Both the position numbers and the translations under genes were made by a program. From the IMG/VR virus record IMGVR_UViG_3300017748_000013, positions 1 to 49,249 of that record: a DNA stretch of 49,249 nucleotides. One strand, 5' to 3'. This DNA comes from a virus. Under the pieces are notes generated by a model that was not told where the DNA came from, made no database searches, and saw only the letters and a list, made by a program, of their open reading frames with translations. Shown piece by piece: positions 42,391 to 49,249 of this stretch (positions within the stretch are counted from its first letter, which is position 1; every line of letters starts with the position of its first letter).

Positions 42391-42751
42391 ACCGCTTGTT
42401 GCTCCTGAAGAGCTAGAAACACAGCTACCCGTGCCCGTGGGGTATAGAATCCTTGTGGCTATGCCACAGGTAGAAGAAACCTTTGATGGCACTAACTTAT
42501 TAAAAACAGATACCACTAAAAGTCACGAGACAGTAATGTCTATCATCGGGCTTGTGTTGGATATGGGTGGGCAAGCCTACGCTGACGAAGATAGGTTTCC
42601 TACTGGCCCGTGGTGTAAGCAGGGAGACTATGTAATGTTCCGTGCTAACAGCGGTACGAGGTTCAAGGTTGATGGCGTAGAGTATCGTCTGATGAATGAC
42701 GACTCTATTGAAGCGGTTGTAGCAGATCCCCGTGGTGTAACAAGAGCATAG
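42383..42751 (+). CDS. GroES-like co-chaperonin (Cpn10)
   Basis: The 122-aa protein is a Cpn10-type beta-barrel: PVGYRILVAMPQVEE near the N-terminus, a GroES-like mobile loop at about 34-50 (FDGTNLLKTDTTKSHE) with hydrophobic contact residues Leu-Leu, then GLVLDMG, RFPTGPWCKQGDYVMFRANS and YRLMNDDSIEAVVADPRGV. Like T4 gp31 it would cap host GroEL so that a phage protein, most likely the capsid protein encoded about 2.1 kb downstream, can fold. No GroEL gene is visible, so the partner must be the host's. Confidence 0.78.
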   Translation: MTEPLVAPEELETQLPVPVGYRILVAMPQVEETFDGTNLLKTDTTKSHETVMSIIGLVLDMGGQAYADEDRFPTGPWCKQGDYVMFRANSGTRFKVDGVEYRLMNDDSIEAVVADPRGVTRA

Positions 42752-42759
42752 GAGTAAGC

Positions 42760-43779
42760 ATGGCGTTCCAAAAAGTGGAGTTTACGTTTCCAGAAGACGA
42801 AAACGATGTAGAGGTAGAGAGTACAAACGCGGTTGAAATTGACTTGTCCGGCTCTAAAACCGTTGATGAGTACGCAGATACCTCAACTGAATCTGAGCTT
42901 GAAACACAAGCGAAAGAAGAACCTGATGATTTTGAGATTGAGGTTGTTGACGATACCCTAGAGGATGATAGTGACTTTGATCCCCGCGCACCGAAAGATG
43001 TTACTGATGAAGAGCTTAAAGGATATTCTAGGAAAGTACGCAGGCGAATCGCGCACCTCAATAAGGGGTTTCAAGATGCGCGGCGGGAAAAAGCAACTAT
43101 ACAGCGAGAACGACAAGAACTAGAAGCTCTAGCGCAAAGACTTGTTAATGAGAACAAAGAACTAAAGGGCAATGTAACCAAGAACCAAGAAGCGTTACTA
43201 GAGCAAGCTAAGAAAAATGCCGCTATTGAGATGGAAAGCGCCAAACGCTCGTACAAAACGGCGTATGACAGTGGTGACTCTGATGCGGTACTTGAAGCAC
43301 AAGACAAGCTAACATCTGCCAAAATAAAGACAGATAAGTTAAATAACTTTCAAATACCCGCTTTACAAGAAGAAGAGACTGCGGTACAAGAACCCCAACA
43401 TGTAGAGTCGAATGTACCTCGTGACCCCAATGCGGAAGCATGGGTAGCCAAGAATTCTTGGTTTAACGAAGATCCAGAAATGCGTAGTTTTGCTTACGGG
43501 GTACATGAGAAGCTGGTTCAACAAGGAGTTAGCCCTCAAGACGATACATACTATGAGCGTATTGACGCTCGTATGCGGCAAGTCTTCCCAGATTATTTTG
43601 GGGAGCAAACTATAGATTCCGAGCCTAAGCGAAGACCTAATGTGGTGGCACCCGCTACGCGGAGCACCGTACCTAAAAAGGTACATTTATCGCCAACACA
43701 GGTGACTCTAGCTAAAAGGTTAGGTGTCCCGTTAGAAGAATACGCCAAACAGGTTGCACTTGAAATGAGGAAAGCGTAA
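42760..43779 (+). CDS. Capsid scaffolding protein
   Basis: The 339-aa protein has an acidic disordered N-terminus (residues 1-85), a central coiled coil (RREKATIQRERQELEALAQR onward) and a basic C-terminal end (TQVTLAKRLGVPLEEYAKQV), the design of podovirus scaffolds whose C-terminus binds the capsid protein. It lies between portal and capsid genes. ATAGGAGTAAGC precedes ATG. No protease motif is visible, so it probably leaves the prohead intact or is cut by another enzyme. Confidence 0.82.
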   Translation: MAFQKVEFTFPEDENDVEVESTNAVEIDLSGSKTVDEYADTSTESELETQAKEEPDDFEIEVVDDTLEDDSDFDPRAPKDVTDEELKGYSRKVRRRIAHLNKGFQDARREKATIQRERQELEALAQRLVNENKELKGNVTKNQEALLEQAKKNAAIEMESAKRSYKTAYDSGDSDAVLEAQDKLTSAKIKTDKLNNFQIPALQEEETAVQEPQHVESNVPRDPNAEAWVAKNSWFNEDPEMRSFAYGVHEKLVQQGVSPQDDTYYERIDARMRQVFPDYFGEQTIDSEPKRRPNVVAPATRSTVPKKVHLSPTQVTLAKRLGVPLEEYAKQVALEMRKA

Positions 43780-44228
43780 TGGCTGAGAACCGAATAAAGC
43801 GTGATAAAGAAACTCGTGAAACTAAGTCTCGTAAAAGAGCTTGGCAACGACCCGAGGTATTACCCTCACCTGACCCAGAACCGGGTTACGCGCACCGTTA
43901 TGTAAGAGTTTCCATGCAAGGTCAGACAGACGCTACAAATGTTTCTTCTAAACTGCGTGAAGGTTGGGAACCCGTAAGAGCTGAAGACCACCCTGAAATA
44001 ACTATGGCTACCATTGAAAGCGAAAAATTTGCTGACAACGTGGTTATCGGAGGGCTAATGCTTTGCAAAGCTCCCGAAGAGTTAGTTGAAGAGCGGACGG
44101 AGCATTACGAACAACAGACAGCATCTCAGATGCTATCAGTAGACAACAACCTGATGCGTGAAAATGACCCACGTATGCCTTTGTTTAACGAAAGAAAAAC
44201 AAAAGTTACGTTTGGGAACGGAACTTAA
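43779..44228 (+). CDS. Conserved protein between scaffold and capsid genes
   Basis: The 149-aa protein starts with a basic segment (IKRDKETRETKSRKRAWQRP), then has a compact domain (YAHRYVRVSMQGQTDATNVS, SKLREGWEPVRAEDHPEI, KFADNVVIGGLMLCKAPEEL) and a polar C-terminus. I recall this type in podovirus head modules, often unnamed. It is coupled to the scaffold gene by TAATG. It may be a minor head or scaffold-associated protein. Confidence 0.65.
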   Translation: MAENRIKRDKETRETKSRKRAWQRPEVLPSPDPEPGYAHRYVRVSMQGQTDATNVSSKLREGWEPVRAEDHPEITMATIESEKFADNVVIGGLMLCKAPEELVEERTEHYEQQTASQMLSVDNNLMRENDPRMPLFNERKTKVTFGNGT

Positions 44229-44246
44229 TACTTCTAGGAGCTTATA

Positions 44247-44840
44247 ATGGCTTATCCTACTGTCGATGCCCCTTACGGGCTAAAGCCAGTGAAGCTGTTA
44301 AGCGGTGTTCCATATGTTGGTACTGTGCGTCACTACTCTATTGCGAGTGGCTACGCTACAGACATCTTCTACGGCGACGCTGTTAAACTGGTAACTGGCG
44401 GCACTGTCGAGCGTGATACGTTTGATGCTGCTATGACTCCTATTGGGGTCTTCATGGGTGTTTCTTACACTGACCCCGGTACGTCACAAAAGACTTTCCG
44501 ACAATACTATCCTGCTAGCACAGCAGCCTCTGACATCGTAGCGTATGTGTGCGATGCCACTGATGTATTGTTCAAAGTTGCTGTCGTGTCGTCTGGCACT
44601 ACTATTGGTGATCTAGCCATCACTGACATTGGTGCTAACGTGGCTGGTGTTAACAATTCTGGAAGCACCACAACTGGCAACTCCAAAAGTGCTATATCAG
44701 ACACTTCCGCCACTACAGCAACGCTTCCATTCCGCATCGTAGAGTTGGTTGAAGAAACCAAGAACTCTTCTGGCGGGTTCACGGAAGCACTTGTTAAGTG
44801 GAACGCAGGTCATGCGTTTAATAACACTACTGGTATTTAA
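44247..44840 (+). CDS. Beta-rich head protein upstream of capsid gene (possible decoration protein)
   Basis: The 197-aa product begins AYPTVDAPYGLKPVKLLSGV and is rich in Thr, Val, Ala and Gly (GVFMGVSYTDPGTSQKTFRQ), consistent with a beta-sandwich virion protein. TAGGAGC lies before ATG. Genes at this place in many phages encode capsid decoration or stabilisation proteins made in large amounts with the capsid protein. The identity is inferred. Confidence 0.62.
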   Translation: MAYPTVDAPYGLKPVKLLSGVPYVGTVRHYSIASGYATDIFYGDAVKLVTGGTVERDTFDAAMTPIGVFMGVSYTDPGTSQKTFRQYYPASTAASDIVAYVCDATDVLFKVAVVSSGTTIGDLAITDIGANVAGVNNSGSTTTGNSKSAISDTSATTATLPFRIVELVEETKNSSGGFTEALVKWNAGHAFNNTTGI

Positions 44841-44853
44841 GGAGTAAAGTAAA

Positions 44854-45762
44854 ATGGCTATTTCAAGAGCGCAATTACTTAAAGAACTCCTACCCGGACT
44901 GAACGCTTTGTTTGGAATGGAGTATGCTAAGTACGGTGAAGAGCATAAAGAAATCTTTGAATCAGAGACTTCTGACCGCTCATTTGAAGAAGAAACCAAG
45001 TTGTCTGGTTTCTCCGCTGCTCCCGTCAAGGACGAAGGTGCGGCGATTGAGTATGACAACGCACAAGAAGCGTTTACCGCAAGGTATACGCACGAGACAA
45101 TAGCGATGGGTTTCTCTATTACCGAGGAAGCTATCGAAGATAATCTCTATGATTCTCTTTCTTCGCGTTATACGAAGGCGTTGGCTCGCGCTATGGCTTA
45201 CACCAAGCAGGTGAAAGCGGCAGCGATTCTTAACAATGCGTTTGCATCAGGCACAACTTACGGAGATGGCGTATCTCTGTGTAACACGGCCCACCCGCTA
45301 GTTTCTGGCGGAACTAACTCAAACCGACTGACTGTTGCGGCAGACCTGAACGAGACCTCACTTGAGGCTTCTGTAATTCAGATTGCTGGTTGGACGGATG
45401 AGCGTGGTCTGTTGATTGCAGCACGTCCTCGTAAGCTGATTATCCCACCAGCCCTACAGTTTGTAGCAACTCGTGTGCTAGAAACAGAAGGCCGTGTGGG
45501 TACAGCCGACAATGACTTGAACGCGATTCGTAACAACGGGGCTATCCCTGAAGGTTACGCAATCAATCACTATCTAACAGATACTGATGCGTTCTTCTTG
45601 ACGACTGACATCCCCAATGGCTTGAAGCATTTTGTTCGTTCTCCGATGGCTACATCTATGGATGCAGACTTCGATACGGGCAACTCGCGCTATAAAGCCC
45701 GCGAGCGATACAGTTTTGGCGTGTCCGACCCACTTGGGGTTTTCGGTTCACCCGGAGCGTAA
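44854..45762 (+). CDS. Major capsid protein
   Basis: The 302-aa protein has an N-terminal helix (LLKELLPGLNALFGMEYAKY), an E-loop-like acidic segment, YTHETIAMGFSITEEAIEDN, a spine-type helix (YTKALARAMAYTKQVKAAAI), NTAHPLVSGGTNSN, and a C-terminal domain ending SFGVSDPLGVFGSPG. This fits the HK97 fold and resembles Mu gpT-type capsid proteins. AAGGAG lies nine bases before ATG, and a strong terminator just after the stop would boost or cap its expression. The upstream scaffold and co-chaperonin support the call. Confidence 0.88.
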   Translation: MAISRAQLLKELLPGLNALFGMEYAKYGEEHKEIFESETSDRSFEEETKLSGFSAAPVKDEGAAIEYDNAQEAFTARYTHETIAMGFSITEEAIEDNLYDSLSSRYTKALARAMAYTKQVKAAAILNNAFASGTTYGDGVSLCNTAHPLVSGGTNSNRLTVAADLNETSLEASVIQIAGWTDERGLLIAARPRKLIIPPALQFVATRVLETEGRVGTADNDLNAIRNNGAIPEGYAINHYLTDTDAFFLTTDIPNGLKHFVRSPMATSMDADFDTGNSRYKARERYSFGVSDPLGVFGSPGA

Positions 45763-45775
45763 AACGCTGCATAAG

Positions 45776-45807
45776 AAGAGGGGCACATGTTGCCCCTTTT
45801 CTTTTTC
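45776..45807 (+). terminator. Strong intrinsic terminator after the capsid gene
   Basis: AGGGGCA (45779-45785) and TGCCCCT (45791-45797) form a 7-bp stem with loop CATGT, extended by A/T pairs, followed by TTTCTTTTT. It lies 16 bases beyond the capsid stop, so transcripts ending here would give the capsid protein extra expression relative to the genes beyond. Confidence 0.9.
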
Positions 45808-45876
45808 TACTGTATAAGTATCTCATCCCTGACAGATACATCCCGTATCTGACACTAGCCACGACAGGAGATCACA

Positions 45877-46425
45877 ATGGCTAATACGACGTTTAACGGC
45901 CCCGTCCGATCAGAAAACGGGTTTAAGGTTGTTTCAAAGAACGCAAGCACTGGTGCGCTAACTGATGTAGTAGATATTGCTTCTACTGGCATTGTTACAA
46001 ACAAATACGTAAAGCACGTTGGCTTTGCCACAGGTGTAACGGTTAACACCACAGCAGGTGACAGCCCCTCTATTGGTGAATTTACTCAGCCTGCCAACAC
46101 GATCATCACCGACATTAAGATCTTCTGTGACACCTCACCAGTTATTGGTACGGGTGACATTGGTTATGAAGTCGGCACTTCTAGTTCTGGCGCACAGATT
46201 GTTGCAGCAGTGACTGATGAGATACTAGACGGCGGCACCACTGTTGTTGAGCACAACGTAACCACAACAACGCTTGTGACTCAGACGCAAAGCGGTACTA
46301 CGGCACCTGCTTCTGTTCAGTACACTTCTGCTGCAAGAACTATTTTTTGTAACATCACAAACACTGTTGACGCGACCACCGCTGGTTCTTTTACGTTCAT
46401 CATTGAGTACGTTCAGATAGCGTAA
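45877..46425 (+). CDS. Virion structural protein, 182 aa
   Basis: The product starts ANTTFNGPVRSENGFKVVSK and is Thr/Val/Gly rich with strand-like alternation throughout (TTTTLVTQTQSGTTAPASVQ). I recall the N-terminal pattern from abundant structural proteins in cyanophage and marine phage genomes. ACAGGAGATCACA precedes ATG. It is the first gene after the capsid terminator. It may be a head fibre or decoration protein. Confidence 0.65.
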   Translation: MANTTFNGPVRSENGFKVVSKNASTGALTDVVDIASTGIVTNKYVKHVGFATGVTVNTTAGDSPSIGEFTQPANTIITDIKIFCDTSPVIGTGDIGYEVGTSSSGAQIVAAVTDEILDGGTTVVEHNVTTTTLVTQTQSGTTAPASVQYTSAARTIFCNITNTVDATTAGSFTFIIEYVQIA

Positions 46426-46437
46426 TAGGAGGTAGTC

Positions 46438-47049
46438 ATGGGTCTCTCCGATGTAAAAGCGGTATTTTTAACCGCAGGCATAGCCGCAGACGACGATGGC
46501 ATATCAGAAAACGCTGCTGTCGGAAACAACGCAGCACTGACTATCGGAGGCGCTCTAGCTTCTGGTGGGGCAGTTACGTTGAATGCTGGGCAGCTTGTCA
46601 CTATCACCTCTGCTGGAGATGACGACGAAATATCATTTACCGTAGTAGGTACAGATATTTTTGGCGCTGATTTAACAGAGTCAGTTACCGGCGCAAATGC
46701 GGGTGTTGCTACTAGCAGTAACTTCTTTAAAACCATTGCTTCTATAACCGCTGTGGGGGATCCCGCTGGCAATGTAAAAGCTGGAGTCAGTGCAGACTGT
46801 GCAGACAACATCTTTGCTGGCCCAGCCAGATTGAAGGGGGCTTACATAGTCAACTCAGCAACGGCGGGCACAATAAAGTTTAGGACTACTTCTGTTTCAG
46901 GAACTGTTCTGATGGAAGTGGGGACTGTTGCTAGTGCTACGGTAACGCGAGATGTAAGCATCCCTGAAGAAGGCGTTAAGTTTCCAAGTGGGGTAATAAT
47001 AACCTACACAGGAGCTACGTTTACTTCACTAACGGCGTTTCATGCGTAG
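46438..47049 (+). CDS. Virion structural protein, 203 aa
   Basis: The product is a second beta-rich Thr/Gly/Val protein (AVTLNAGQLVTITSAGDDDE, ISFTVVGTDIFGADLTESVT, NAGVATSSNFFKTIASITAV). Its strand-rich design and position suggest a trimeric or decoration-type virion protein. AGGAGGTAGTC before ATG is one of the strongest ribosome binding sites of the window, implying abundance. The exact role is unknown. Confidence 0.65.
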   Translation: MGLSDVKAVFLTAGIAADDDGISENAAVGNNAALTIGGALASGGAVTLNAGQLVTITSAGDDDEISFTVVGTDIFGADLTESVTGANAGVATSSNFFKTIASITAVGDPAGNVKAGVSADCADNIFAGPARLKGAYIVNSATAGTIKFRTTSVSGTVLMEVGTVASATVTRDVSIPEEGVKFPSGVIITYTGATFTSLTAFHA

Positions 47050-47362
47050 CTACTACAAAAAGGCATCGCCATGCCCCTCGTTCAAAAAAGGTGGTATGGC
47101 GGGCATGTCTGTAAAGAGTGGGGACAAGCGACCTACTAAGTCTGGTGCTGGTATGACAGCAAAAGGCGTTGCTAAATACAGACGGCAAAACCCCGGCAGT
47201 AAGTTGCAGACCGCAGTGACAGAGAAAAAACCCACTGGAAAGCGTGCGGCACGTAGAAAATCGTTCTGTGCGCGTTCTGCTGGACAAATGAAAAAATTTC
47301 CAAAAGCAGCCAAAGATCCTAACTCAAGGTTAAGGCAGGCGAGAAAGAGGTGGAACTGTTAG
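47042..47362 (+). CDS. Basic protein, DUF6321-like
   Basis: The 106-aa protein is strongly basic. Its C-terminal half, RRKSFCARSAGQMKKFPKAA then KDPNSRLRQARKRWNC, matches a pattern I recall as DUF6321 in marine phages. Conserved Cys and basic residues suggest nucleic-acid binding or zinc contact. The start overlaps the preceding gene by eight bases. It is the first of several Lys/Arg-rich proteins that end the rightward genes of this window. Confidence 0.65.
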   Translation: MRSYYKKASPCPSFKKGGMAGMSVKSGDKRPTKSGAGMTAKGVAKYRRQNPGSKLQTAVTEKKPTGKRAARRKSFCARSAGQMKKFPKAAKDPNSRLRQARKRWNC

Positions 47363-48052
47363 ATGGCATACTTGCAAAGTAACATCCCGTACTTTAAGTG
47401 CTGGGTGCGAAAGGAGTACACACACAATCACGAGAAGTATCATGGCGAGTTTATTCACGCTATGGCGATTGCAGTAACGACGATGCCAACTAGGTGTTTG
47501 AGTTTCCAAGTAATTTTTACTGGGGCTGAAACATACGACGAAGAAGACGAACCCAATGTGCATGGAGGTGCAATGTGGGCACGGATGCCGATTACAGCGT
47601 TGGTAGGAGACACCCCTTTCGAGGAGTGGCCCGAGCCTATGCCTGTATGGGCAGCACAGCCTTGGGATTGCAGTTCGAGGGATCACGCTGTGTACGTGCT
47701 TGATAGAGCTACACCATGCCCTTGGCTAGCAAAGATAGACGGGGAGATGTATCCCGCGAAGTATATGTTCACGGTGGACTATACGAACAACGAGATTGCT
47801 GATGACCCTGCACAACACAAGCAGAGTCATGTGATGGAGTTACTGGATGCTGGTGAGTGGACGGGTAACATTGTAGCTCTACCAAACAATAGGGTGCGGG
47901 TAACACATCCCGCTTGGTTTGAAACGGGAGAAGGCGCACCAGATTTTCGTCCTTCTCAACACATTCACTACAGCAAGTCTGATCTGGACTACACGCTGGA
48001 CGTGAATCAAGTGTTTGATAACTTGTATGCGGAGAAAGACGATGGCGAGTAG
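47363..48052 (+). CDS. Conserved late protein, 229 aa, possible virion component
   Basis: The sequence begins AYLQSNIPYFKCWVRKEYTH and contains HGEFIHAMAIAVTTMPTRCL, WARMPITALVGDTPFEEWPE, ARPW-type aromatic segments (AAQPWDCSSRDHAVYVLDRA) and an acidic end (AEKDDGE). Trp, His and acidic residues are frequent. I recall similar proteins in marine phage head modules without a known role. The compact sequence has no TM segment. The gene abuts the previous stop and overlaps the next start. Confidence 0.6.
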   Translation: MAYLQSNIPYFKCWVRKEYTHNHEKYHGEFIHAMAIAVTTMPTRCLSFQVIFTGAETYDEEDEPNVHGGAMWARMPITALVGDTPFEEWPEPMPVWAAQPWDCSSRDHAVYVLDRATPCPWLAKIDGEMYPAKYMFTVDYTNNEIADDPAQHKQSHVMELLDAGEWTGNIVALPNNRVRVTHPAWFETGEGAPDFRPSQHIHYSKSDLDYTLDVNQVFDNLYAEKDDGE

Positions 48053-48899
48053 AAGAGGCGGCAAAATGCCGCAAAAAAAGAAACGACCTGTTTTTGGCAG
48101 GCAAGATAGTGATGCGGTAATTAAGTTTGATAGCCGTAATCCTGTTACTGCACGAAAAGAAGAGGCGGCTAAAAAAACAGCCGCTAAAAAAGCTGCACAA
48201 GCTAAAACAGATGCCGCTGTAGCTAAACGTACAGCTACACAAAAAACAGAACGTGACGCTATGGTGAAAAAGGTTAAAACACCAAGCAAAGCAACTACGG
48301 CTGTGGCTAAAGCTAGAGAAATGGGTAAAGCAGCGGCAGCTAGTCCTAAACCTACTCGCCCAGCCACAGCTAAAATGCTACCTGCGATGCCTAAAGCCCC
48401 TGCTCCAGCTAAAATGGGGGCCACAAAAGGTGCGACTATGGCAACACCTAAGATGGATATGACTCCTGATGTAGCAGCGCCAATGCCTATGGGGGAGGTC
48501 AAAAAACGAAGAAGCCCCGGTGCTCGTGCAGGCGCAAAAGGTAGACGCATTATTCGTCGCATGGGCGGCGGCATGATGAAGTCGAAGATGAAAGCCAAGG
48601 GCATGAAAGCTGGCGGCAAAATGAAAGCTAAGGGTTACGCAGTAGGTGGCCTCAAGGAAGCGTCAGAAGATAATAAGGGTCTTAAAAAGCTACCAAAAGA
48701 AGTTCGTAACAAGATGGGTTTCATGGCTAAAGGCGGCATGATGAAGTCCAAAGGTTATGCAAAAGGCGGCATGAAGTCTAAGGGCTACGCCGCAGGTGGT
48801 ATGAAGTCTAAGATGGCTACTAAAAAGAAGACCACTAAGCAAAAGGTTCGCGGTGCCGGTATAGCTCGTAAAGGCGTACGTCCAGCGAAGATGCGATGA
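48042..48899 (+). CDS. Lys/Ala/Gly-rich histone-like virion-module protein
   Basis: The start is placed at ATG 48042 (GGAGA upstream); it overlaps the preceding gene by 11 bases. The 285-aa product resembles histone H1-like tails: AAKKTAAKKAAQAKTDAAVA, then RRSPGARAGAKGRRIIRRMG, then repeats of Met-Lys-Ser-Lys-Gly-Tyr-Ala and Ala-Gly-Gly-Met-Lys. A short folded-looking insert, DNKGLKKLPKEVRNKMGFMA, recurs in marine phages. It probably binds DNA, perhaps packaged with it, or is a scaffold-like disordered protein. Confidence 0.6.
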   Translation: MASRRGGKMPQKKKRPVFGRQDSDAVIKFDSRNPVTARKEEAAKKTAAKKAAQAKTDAAVAKRTATQKTERDAMVKKVKTPSKATTAVAKAREMGKAAAASPKPTRPATAKMLPAMPKAPAPAKMGATKGATMATPKMDMTPDVAAPMPMGEVKKRRSPGARAGAKGRRIIRRMGGGMMKSKMKAKGMKAGGKMKAKGYAVGGLKEASEDNKGLKKLPKEVRNKMGFMAKGGMMKSKGYAKGGMKSKGYAAGGMKSKMATKKKTTKQKVRGAGIARKGVRPAKMR

Positions 48900-49075
48900 G
48901 ACGCTACTATAAGTCAGGCGGTAAGGTGAAGTCGGGCGGCAAGATCTGCCCGAAAGGTAAGGCGTGGGCCAAGCGTACGTTTGATACCTACCCGTCTGCA
49001 TACGCAAACATGGCAGCTTCTAAGTATTGCAAAGACCCTAACTATGCTAAGGGCAGCAAGAAGAAGAGTAAGTAA
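48896..49075 (+). CDS. Small basic conserved protein, 59 aa
   Basis: The ATG overlaps the preceding stop by four bases (ATGA). The product begins RRYYKSGGKVKSGGKICPKG and contains KAWAKRTFDTYPSAYANMAA then SKYCKDPNYAK, which I recall as a widespread small late protein of marine phages. Two cysteines and high Lys suggest metal or nucleic-acid contact. Its ORF is shorter than 60 codons and easily missed. It overlaps the next start by one base. Confidence 0.65.
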   Translation: MRRYYKSGGKVKSGGKICPKGKAWAKRTFDTYPSAYANMAASKYCKDPNYAKGSKKKSK

Positions 49076-49249
49076 TGGGGCAGCTTAAACAGTGGCGGGA
49101 TCAGCAGTGGGTTCGTATTGGCACCGATGGCAAGATCAAAGGGCCATGCGGCACGTCGAAAGACAAAAAGAACCCTGATCGCTGCTTACCTAAAGCTAAA
49201 GCACAGTCACTGAGCCAGTCTGAACGTGCTACCACAGCGCGTAAGAAGA
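49075..49249 (+). CDS. DUF5872-like small basic protein (3' end outside window)
   Basis: The start overlaps the preceding stop (TAATG). The 58 codons present encode WVRIGTDGKIKGPCGTSKDK then KNPDRCLPKAKAQSLSQSER and the start of a Lys-rich tail. This matches my memory of DUF5872, a small domain found in marine phages and some large viruses, often beside the 59-aa type protein. The window ends within the gene, so only the last residues are missing. The function is unknown. Confidence 0.65.
   Translation, partial: MGQLKQWRDQQWVRIGTDGKIKGPCGTSKDKKNPDRCLPKAKAQSLSQSERATTARKK

Noticed and set aside
1-49249. Terminal redundancy or circular closure
   Set aside because: I compared the first and last bases by eye and found no shared end sequence; both ends cut through genes.
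1-49249. tRNA or rRNA genes
   Set aside because: No cloverleaf with TTCGA-type T-arm and CCA end, and no rRNA signature, was noticed; a tRNA scan would be decisive.

Overview
The window is most of the genome of a tailed double-stranded DNA bacteriophage (Caudoviricetes). It has a terminase, P22-type portal, scaffold, HK97-fold-like capsid protein, holin and lysozyme, plus a phage replication module. There are no tRNA or rRNA genes, and no integrase or repressor that I recognise, so it looks strictly lytic. A P22 gp10-like protein, very long internal-virion-type proteins and no recognisable tail tube, sheath or baseplate genes suggest podovirus morphology. Many small structural proteins are of kinds I associate from memory with uncultured marine phages; the host cannot be named. 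The window starts inside the holin gene and ends inside a small basic-protein gene, so it is an incomplete linear cut. No receptor-binding or tail-fibre gene is evident and one may lie outside.

Layout. Two divergent blocks meet near 37.4 kb. The rightward (+) late block runs from 37.6 kb to the right end and continues at the left end through 18.67 kb: small and large terminase, portal, a GroES-like co-chaperonin, scaffold, major capsid protein (followed by a strong terminator), beta-rich virion proteins, a run of very basic small proteins, then holin, lysozyme, a gp10-like stabilisation protein, and a set of giant proteins (1959, 653 and 2106 aa) likely to be carried in the virion or ejected with the DNA. 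The leftward (-) early block runs from 37.24 kb to 18.76 kb. In transcription order it holds an isolated first gene with its own terminator, a 0.7-kb non-coding control region, a DUF3150 / MoxR-type AAA+ / VWA-metallopeptidase module, small nucleases, a family A DNA polymerase, a RecB-like nuclease, an RNA polymerase alpha-CTD-like protein, a SNF2-type helicase, an HTH protein, a zinc-binding protein, an ssDNA-binding protein, a primase-helicase and a second HTH protein. A 13-bp-stem hairpin sits where the two blocks converge.

Regulation. No phage RNA polymerase is encoded here, so host RNA polymerase must transcribe the genome. A near-consensus sigma70 promoter (TTGACA, 17 bp, GATAAT) drives the leftward block. 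Six copies of a perfect palindrome (GTTCTAACATGTTAGAAC, one trimmed by a base pair at each end) occur only in the early block, four of them within about 50 bp of an early start codon. The 36.14-36.71 kb region also carries ten exact copies of GGAACATT or its complement, three tandem 10-bp repeats and AT-rich direct repeats, which makes it the best candidate for the replication origin or master control region. Translational coupling is pervasive: many neighbouring genes share the final base of a stop codon and the first base of the next start (TAATG, TGATG, TAGTG).

Most worth following up are the palindrome regulon, the repeat-rich control region, the alpha-CTD-like protein, the AAA+/VWA/DUF3150 module and a 29-codon membrane peptide placed just before a terminator. 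Functions rest on motif recognition by eye; no database search was possible.
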